DNA of 64,000 bases, from contig CP075492.1 in assembly GCA_021613535.1 (NCBI GenBank), positions 16,368,001 through 16,432,000 on the forward strand, in the 5' to 3' direction. The position numbers and the translations under genes were made by a program. Source of the stretch: Adineta vaga (Eukaryota > Rotifera). Below the pieces are notes generated by a model, which made no database searches, was not told the origin of the DNA, and saw only the letters and a program-made list of their open reading frames with translations. The stretch's first letter is position 1, and the number at the start of each line of letters is the position of its first letter. Positions 58,273 through 64,000 of this stretch are shown here, in pieces.

Positions 58273-60915
58273 ATGAATCCTAAGCTCATGTTAACCAATG
58301 AAAATATCGCCGATGAAGATTTTGCTGAACGTTTCTATCAAGTCGCATGTAATAATCCGACAGCGACTTGTATCATTCTTGATGAAACTTTTGAAGGTCC
58401 ATCAGAATATACTTATGCAAACATATACAAAATGGTTTGTCAAGTTCAACAAGAATTACAGGTTATACTTGTTGAACCGAAAGGACTGATTGCTATTTGT
58501 ATGGAACGAAGTGTTGATACAATTGTAAGTGTATTGGCTTGTCTTCTTCGTCGGTCACCATTCTTACTCATCGAACCATCTACACCGATGGCACGTATCA
58601 ACATTTTACTCAATGATGCAAAACCTCTATTATTAATTACTGATGAACAATTTTCAATAGCTCGTACTGAATTACCTGCTTCCTTGATTATTCGTTTTTA
58701 CAAAGATATACAAAATCAGAAACATGAATTAGATGTTATTAAACCATTCGAAACACATTCATGCAATGATATAATGTATATTATATATACATCAGGTTCA
58801 ACTGGACAACCTAAAGGGGTCACAGTACCTTATAGGGCAATGTATAACCGGTTTCGATGGATGTGGAAAGCTTATCCTTGGAATTCAAATGACGTACAAT
58901 TATGGAAAACATCATCAGTATTCTGTGATTGTATATGGGAAATTCTGGGTGCTCTACTTACTGGTGTACCAACTGTTGTAGCATCTTCGACTACTGTTCG
59001 TGATCCTTGTTTACTATTACAATTAATTAAACGAAAAGCTATTACACGCATTACACTCATTCCAACGATGCTTTCTTCTTTACTCAAACTATTACCTGCA
59101 ATGTCAAAATCTTGTATTCAATCATTGCGTTATGTTATTGTCAGTGGTGAAGCATTACCAAAAGCTGTATGTAAGCAATTTTTAGCATTATCATCAAATG
59201 CAATTCTACTTAATTTGTATGGTTCAACTGAAATTGGTAATGATGCAATATACTATGAAGTACGTCATGTAAATGATGAATATGATACGATTCCTATTGG
59301 AAAACCAATTACTAATATCTATTATAAGATTGTTAATGATGAATTATGGATAGCTGGCGATGGACTTTGTCATAGTTATTTAAATGATGTCGAAAAAACG
59401 GCAGCTAAATTTGTATGTGACGCTGATGGATATCGTTATTTTAAGACAGGTGATTGTGTACGCGAATGTATTCACACAGGTTATTTATTATTTTGCGGTC
59501 GAATTGATAATGCACAAGTCAAAATTCGTGGAGCACGTATTGAATTGGAAGAAGTTGAAGCTATTTGTATGCAACATCCTTTAGTACAAGAATGTGCTTG
59601 TTTTGTTCATGAAAACAAAGCTCAATTAATTGCAATCATATATAGTACATCATCCGAGTTGTTCACAAATGAACTTCGACAATGGCTTTCCAATCAATTA
59701 CCTGAATTTGAAGTACCATCTGTATTGGTTTTCGTATGTATGCCATTGAATCGTACAGCTAGTGGAAAAATTGATCGTAAACATTTGATTATTACATATG
59801 AAGATTGGAAAGAGAAGAATTCGACAATTCCTGCAATAGATATCTTAAATAATCAAGGTACGCAACGAATCATGAATATATGGTGTAAAACATTAGAAAT
59901 TTCAAAAATCAATCGATTAACATTTACAGAACTTGGTGGTCATTCACTTCTTGCTATTCAACTTCAATGTGAAATTCAACTTGAATTTAATATTCATGTA
60001 CCGATCGAACAATTCTTTTGTCATACAACTATTGATAATTTAATTGAATTTATCAACCAATCAACACCAAAACAATCAATTTCTTTGCCAAGTGAAAATT
60101 ACTGTGAAAAAGCTCCATTAACACTTACTCAGAAAAGTATCTGGATTGCCGATGAACTTCAGAATAATTTGACAACTCCAGTTTATACTGTAACCTGTGC
60201 TTTCGAAATTTTATCCAATGATATTTCAAATGAACGAATCAAAGAAGCGATTTCTATTCTAATACAACGACACGACAGTCTACGTACATTTGTTTCACGC
60301 GACCTATCAGGTGAAATGTATCAGATAGTTAAAACATTCGATAGTGAACATTTCACTATATCTAGTAAAAACATATATCAAGAAATTACATTCGAAGATA
60401 TCGATGAAATTGATCAAATCTTAAATCAATTATCGAAACAAAAATTTTATCTCGATCAACCTCAACCACTTTGTCGATTTTATCTTTATTCAAATACAAA
60501 ATGTCGAATACTTGCAATTGTATTTCATCATCTCATTATTGATGGTTGGTCAATTGATATTCTAACACATGATTTAGAAACTATCTTAACTGGACAAAAT
60601 CTTCCACCAATTATAATGCAATTTTGTCAATATGCTACAATCGAACATGAATTATGTGCTTCAGCATATGATAATGATTTAATTTATTGGAAAAAACAAT
60701 TAAGTAATGGAGCTTTAACAGCAACACGTCTTCCTCATGATCATGAACCATTATCCGTCGATAATTCATCAATAGGACGTGTTCAAATCATATTTCCATC
60801 TGATATAACGAATTTAATTTATAATATATGCAAAGAGAAAGATGTAACACCGTTTATGGTTCTATTAACTACATTTAGTTCATTATTGGCCATTATACTC
60901 AAGAAACGGATATGA
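58273..60915 (+). CDS. Non-ribosomal peptide synthetase, part 1: A1-T1-C (frameshift at end)
   Basis: An intron-free frame of 880 codons. Adenylation domain 1 spans about residues 20-520: YTSGSTGQPKGVTVPYRAM (A3), WEILGALLTGVP (A4/A5 region), VSGEALPK, LYGSTEIG, YFKTGDCV, VKIRGARIELEEVEAI and RTASGKIDRK (A10 lysine). The carrier domain is FTELGGHSLLAIQL, with the phosphopantetheine Ser, near residue 560. The condensation domain begins at APLTLTQKSIWIADEL and has the catalytic FHHLIIDGWS. The frame then ends at TGA just after LLTTFSSLLAIILKK, where one missing base (about 60890-60900) throws it out of register; the rest continues in the next frame. There is no preceding C domain, so this is an initiation module. 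The bacterial-like, intron-free form among intron-rich neighbours argues for horizontal origin, as reported for NRPS genes in bdelloids. Confidence 0.9.
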   Translation: MNPKLMLTNENIADEDFAERFYQVACNNPTATCIILDETFEGPSEYTYANIYKMVCQVQQELQVILVEPKGLIAICMERSVDTIVSVLACLLRRSPFLLIEPSTPMARINILLNDAKPLLLITDEQFSIARTELPASLIIRFYKDIQNQKHELDVIKPFETHSCNDIMYIIYTSGSTGQPKGVTVPYRAMYNRFRWMWKAYPWNSNDVQLWKTSSVFCDCIWEILGALLTGVPTVVASSTTVRDPCLLLQLIKRKAITRITLIPTMLSSLLKLLPAMSKSCIQSLRYVIVSGEALPKAVCKQFLALSSNAILLNLYGSTEIGNDAIYYEVRHVNDEYDTIPIGKPITNIYYKIVNDELWIAGDGLCHSYLNDVEKTAAKFVCDADGYRYFKTGDCVRECIHTGYLLFCGRIDNAQVKIRGARIELEEVEAICMQHPLVQECACFVHENKAQLIAIIYSTSSELFTNELRQWLSNQLPEFEVPSVLVFVCMPLNRTASGKIDRKHLIITYEDWKEKNSTIPAIDILNNQGTQRIMNIWCKTLEISKINRLTFTELGGHSLLAIQLQCEIQLEFNIHVPIEQFFCHTTIDNLIEFINQSTPKQSISLPSENYCEKAPLTLTQKSIWIADELQNNLTTPVYTVTCAFEILSNDISNERIKEAISILIQRHDSLRTFVSRDLSGEMYQIVKTFDSEHFTISSKNIYQEITFEDIDEIDQILNQLSKQKFYLDQPQPLCRFYLYSNTKCRILAIVFHHLIIDGWSIDILTHDLETILTGQNLPPIIMQFCQYATIEHELCASAYDNDLIYWKKQLSNGALTATRLPHDHEPLSVDNSSIGRVQIIFPSDITNLIYNICKEKDVTPFMVLLTTFSSLLAIILKKRI

Positions 60916-63900
60916 TTATTGGTACTCCTGTTGCAAATCGTACTCGATCAGAAATCGAACATACTATTGGCATGTTTACAAATATATTAGTATTACGAAT
61001 GGACTTATCAACAAATCCTAACTTTAATGATCTATTATCTCAAACAAAAAAGACCGTACTCGAAGCATTTGCTCATCAATCATTGCCATTTGTTAGTTTG
61101 TTAAGTGCACTTGAACATAAACAACGAGATCAATATCAAAATACATTTTTTCAAATTATACTAGCCTATCAGAATGTAGGTAATAAATCCAGAGATATCT
61201 TACGAAAAATGACAATACATGAACAAACAGCTAAATTTGAACTTGATATTCAAATATGGCCAGAAGCAGATGGTATGTTAATTGAAGCATATTTTCGATT
61301 GGATCTTTTTAATACGAATACAATTGAACGATTTCTTGAACATTGGCTTCAACTTACACGTGCAGCATTATCTAAACCAATCACAATGACGAATGAAATA
61401 TTATCGATTTCATCTCAAGAATCTAATAGAAATTTTATCAATAAAAATCTTTGTCAACTCTTTTTCGAACAAGTTCAACGTACACCAAATGCAATTGCTA
61501 TTGAAGATAAATTGATTCAATTGACATACATAGACGTTTGGCGAAATGCTTTACATTTCAGTCATATTATTCAACAACATTTAAAATCATCATTCAAACA
61601 ATGTATTGCTATTCGTATGAAACGAGGAGCTGATTTAATTCAAGCTATATTAAGTGTACTTCTTAGTGCTAATCATTTCGTATATATTGATCATGCATTA
61701 CCTAGAGCACGACAACATTTTATCATAGAAGATACACATGCTCATCTAATGATTACTGATTCATTAGAATGTCAAGAATCTATAATAACAATACGATATG
61801 AAGTTCAACAAACGACATCAATTCCATGTGCAATGGAACTTATGATTGATCCAACTGATCTTGCCTATATTTTATATACATCAGGTTCAACTGGAACTCC
61901 AAAAGGTGTTTGTATATCACATTATGCTATCGCAGGCCGTATGATTAATGTTAATTATCATTCAATTAAATTACAGACACGTGTTGGACAATTATCAACG
62001 TTTAGTTTTGATATGTCAATATTTGAAATGTTTGGTACTTTATTAAATGGAGGAATATTAGTGATTGTTTCTCCAGAATCAACTTGTTCGATTCGAGCTC
62101 TTATGGAATTACAACTTGATATTATTGGTCCTTCGACCGCTGTTTTTAATATTCTTGTACAACAAGAATCATCAGAAGCACTCTTTGCTTCTTTACAAAA
62201 GATTTACATCGGTGGTGAAAAAGCCAATGTTAAATATTTACGTCGTGCAATGAAGGATCAAACTTTAGGAAAGTTTGTAAATATGTATGGTCCAACGGAA
62301 ACAACGGTATTTGCCTTATTTTATGAATTATCAAACTCAATTCCGATAGATGCATCAACTATTCCTATTGGCCAATCATTAACAAATACATTGATTTATA
62401 TTGTTGATGAATCATTAAATTTAGTACCACATGGTATTCCTGGAGAATTGTTAATTGGAGGAATTGGTTTAAGTAACGGTTATCATAATCGTTCTGATCT
62501 TACAAAACAAAAATTCATCGATAATCCATTTGGCGAAGGTCTTGTTTATTGTACTGGTGATATTTGTCGTATGCTTAATGATGGTAATATTGAATTTCTT
62601 CGACGTCTTGATACTCAAGTAAAACTTCGTTCACAACGTCTTGAATTAGGAGAAATAGAATTTCATCTTCTTCAACATGAATATATCGCCGATGCTGTTG
62701 TTCTCTTACGTGACGATATAGTTGAAGACGAGAAACATCTTGTTGCTTATATTCAACCAATATCTTCAATCGATTCTGAACAAATACGTCACTATCTTAC
62801 AAAGCGTCTTCCAGATTATATGATACCCACGTATATTGTCATCATGTCTCAATTTTCACTTAATCTTGTTGGTAAAATCGATAAAAAATCACTTCCAAAA
62901 CCACAACGACAAATAAATACTTTAGACATAATTCGTCAAATATGTTCTCATGTATTAAAACAAAATGATATTGATATGAATGAGAATTTCTTTAAATTAG
63001 GAGGTCATTCTCTTTCAGCAATGGAAATAATTGCGAAAATTTATGAAAAACTTAACATTCAAATTACTATTCCTAATCTTTTTCAAACACAATCAATCGC
63101 TGAATTAGCTCGATATATAGAAAAACAATTGAAAACTGAAAATACTTCACAAAAATTAGAACATCCAAAAGTAAATAATCCTTCTCGTGCACCATTAACA
63201 GCTACTCAAAAACAATTTTGGTTTTTTTGGAAATTAAAACCAGAAAGTTCATTTTATAATGTACCAATAGCTTTCAAAATCAACGGAAAATTAAATATGG
63301 CAAAATTAAATCGTTCTTTACATTATCTTGTGTCAAAATATGTTTTATTACGAACTGAATTTAAAGAAGAAAATGATGGTACAGTTTGGCAAGAAAAAAA
63401 CCATCAGTGGAATTTACCTTTGATTGAAGAAACAATAGAAGGAACAATGCAAACACCAGAAGTTATTCAACGTTTACAATTTTATTCATTTAAACCATTC
63501 AAATTAACTGAAGGACAAGTTTGTCGATTTGTTGTCTTTCATTTGTCAAATAATCAGCATATTTTCTTGATTTGTTATCATCACATCATATGTGATGGAC
63601 AATCTGCTAGTCAATTTGTAAATGAATTATTCGAATTATATGATTCAAATGATACAATTTTACCAATGATTTCAAATAAAGACACATCATTTTTTAATTA
63701 TGCAATACATATGGCAGAAAATTCATCTTCAAAACATAATTTAGATCAAGTTATTAATTATTTACGAGATTTTCAATCATTAACGTTCAATCCACATTTT
63801 ATTAATGAACAAAAACAAGATATCGACTATAAATCACATATATCAACATTTGTTATTCCGACTAATATTGCTGAAAAATTAAGAAAATTAGCAATAAATC

Positions 63901-64000
63901 ATTCATGTACTTTGCATACTATTTTATTGGCACTATTTAATTGTATATTAAGTGTATATTGTTCGGATACATCGGATATTATACTTGGTTCAATTATATC
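60897..64000 (+). CDS. Non-ribosomal peptide synthetase, part 2: C-A2-T2-C (open to window edge)
   Basis: Continues part 1 in the next frame with no stop to 64000. End of C domain 1 is METDMIIGTPVANRT-like (ETDMIIGTPVANRTRSEIEH). Adenylation domain 2 has ILYTSGSTGTPKGVCISH, FSFDMSIFEMFGTLLNGG, IYIGGEKA, NMYGPTETTVFA, GELLIGGIGLSNGY, VYCTGDICR, and NLVGKIDKKSL with the A10 lysine. Carrier domain 2 is FFKLGGHSLSAMEI, followed by a second condensation domain with ICYHHIICDGQS. All core motifs are intact. The window ends inside this C domain, so at least a third module or a terminal domain lies outside. Product unknown. Whether the protein is made depends on the one-base shift being real. Confidence 0.88.

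Overview
The window looks like nuclear DNA of an invertebrate, most probably a bdelloid rotifer (Adineta/Rotaria/Philodina type). It is very AT-rich. Most genes are cut by short GT-AG introns of about 48-65 bp. Gene content includes F-box/LRR, NHL, PAN-SRCR and jacalin-EGF proteins, an ABCB transporter, Penelope-like retroelement pieces and a long intron-free bacterial-style NRPS gene. Short TGTGGG-type motifs, the repeat I recall as the bdelloid telomere unit, recur between genes. The species is inferred, not proven.

Layout. 1-1.7 kb: 5' part of a senataxin/Sen1-like helicase gene (minus) with a 36-bp coding tandem repeat. 3.0-5.45 kb: a 5'-truncated Penelope-like element (minus) joined to an 86-bp-class tandem array; a second array plus 3' end of the same element lies at 27.4-28.35 kb in the opposite orientation. 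Between these two inverted copies lies an accessory block that is repeat-rich and has few ordinary animal genes. It holds two paralogous genes of a family I cannot name with confidence (BEN-domain-like C-terminus; 7.7-10.2 and 15.75-17.2 kb, minus), a KDZ/CxC transposase-like gene (10.9-13.5 kb, minus), an 1157-residue DUF3987-like P-loop ATPase gene (20.7-25.1 kb, plus), and a diverged duplicated non-coding segment (14.3-15.0 and 19.06-19.73 kb).

28.9-57.6 kb is gene-dense and animal-like: PAN-SRCR secreted protein (frameshifted), a 176-residue Cys-rich anchored protein, an M28 peptidase with PA domain, an F-box/LRR remnant, a secreted jacalin-EGF lectin, a SAM methyltransferase, a TPR protein, an NHL membrane protein, a receptor remnant, an F-box/LRR gene with three in-frame stops, and a full ABCB-type transporter. 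TGTGGG-type hairpins of about 55 bp sit in many intergenic gaps from 30 to 52.4 kb and were not seen elsewhere.

58.3 kb to the right edge is an NRPS gene (A-T-C-A-T-C, continuing beyond the window), intron-free and carrying a one-base frameshift in its first condensation domain. It is head-to-head with the ABCB gene, so the exporter and the synthetase could be co-regulated, though this is only inference. Most genes were rebuilt by eye from open frames and splice signals; exon edges can be off by a few bases.
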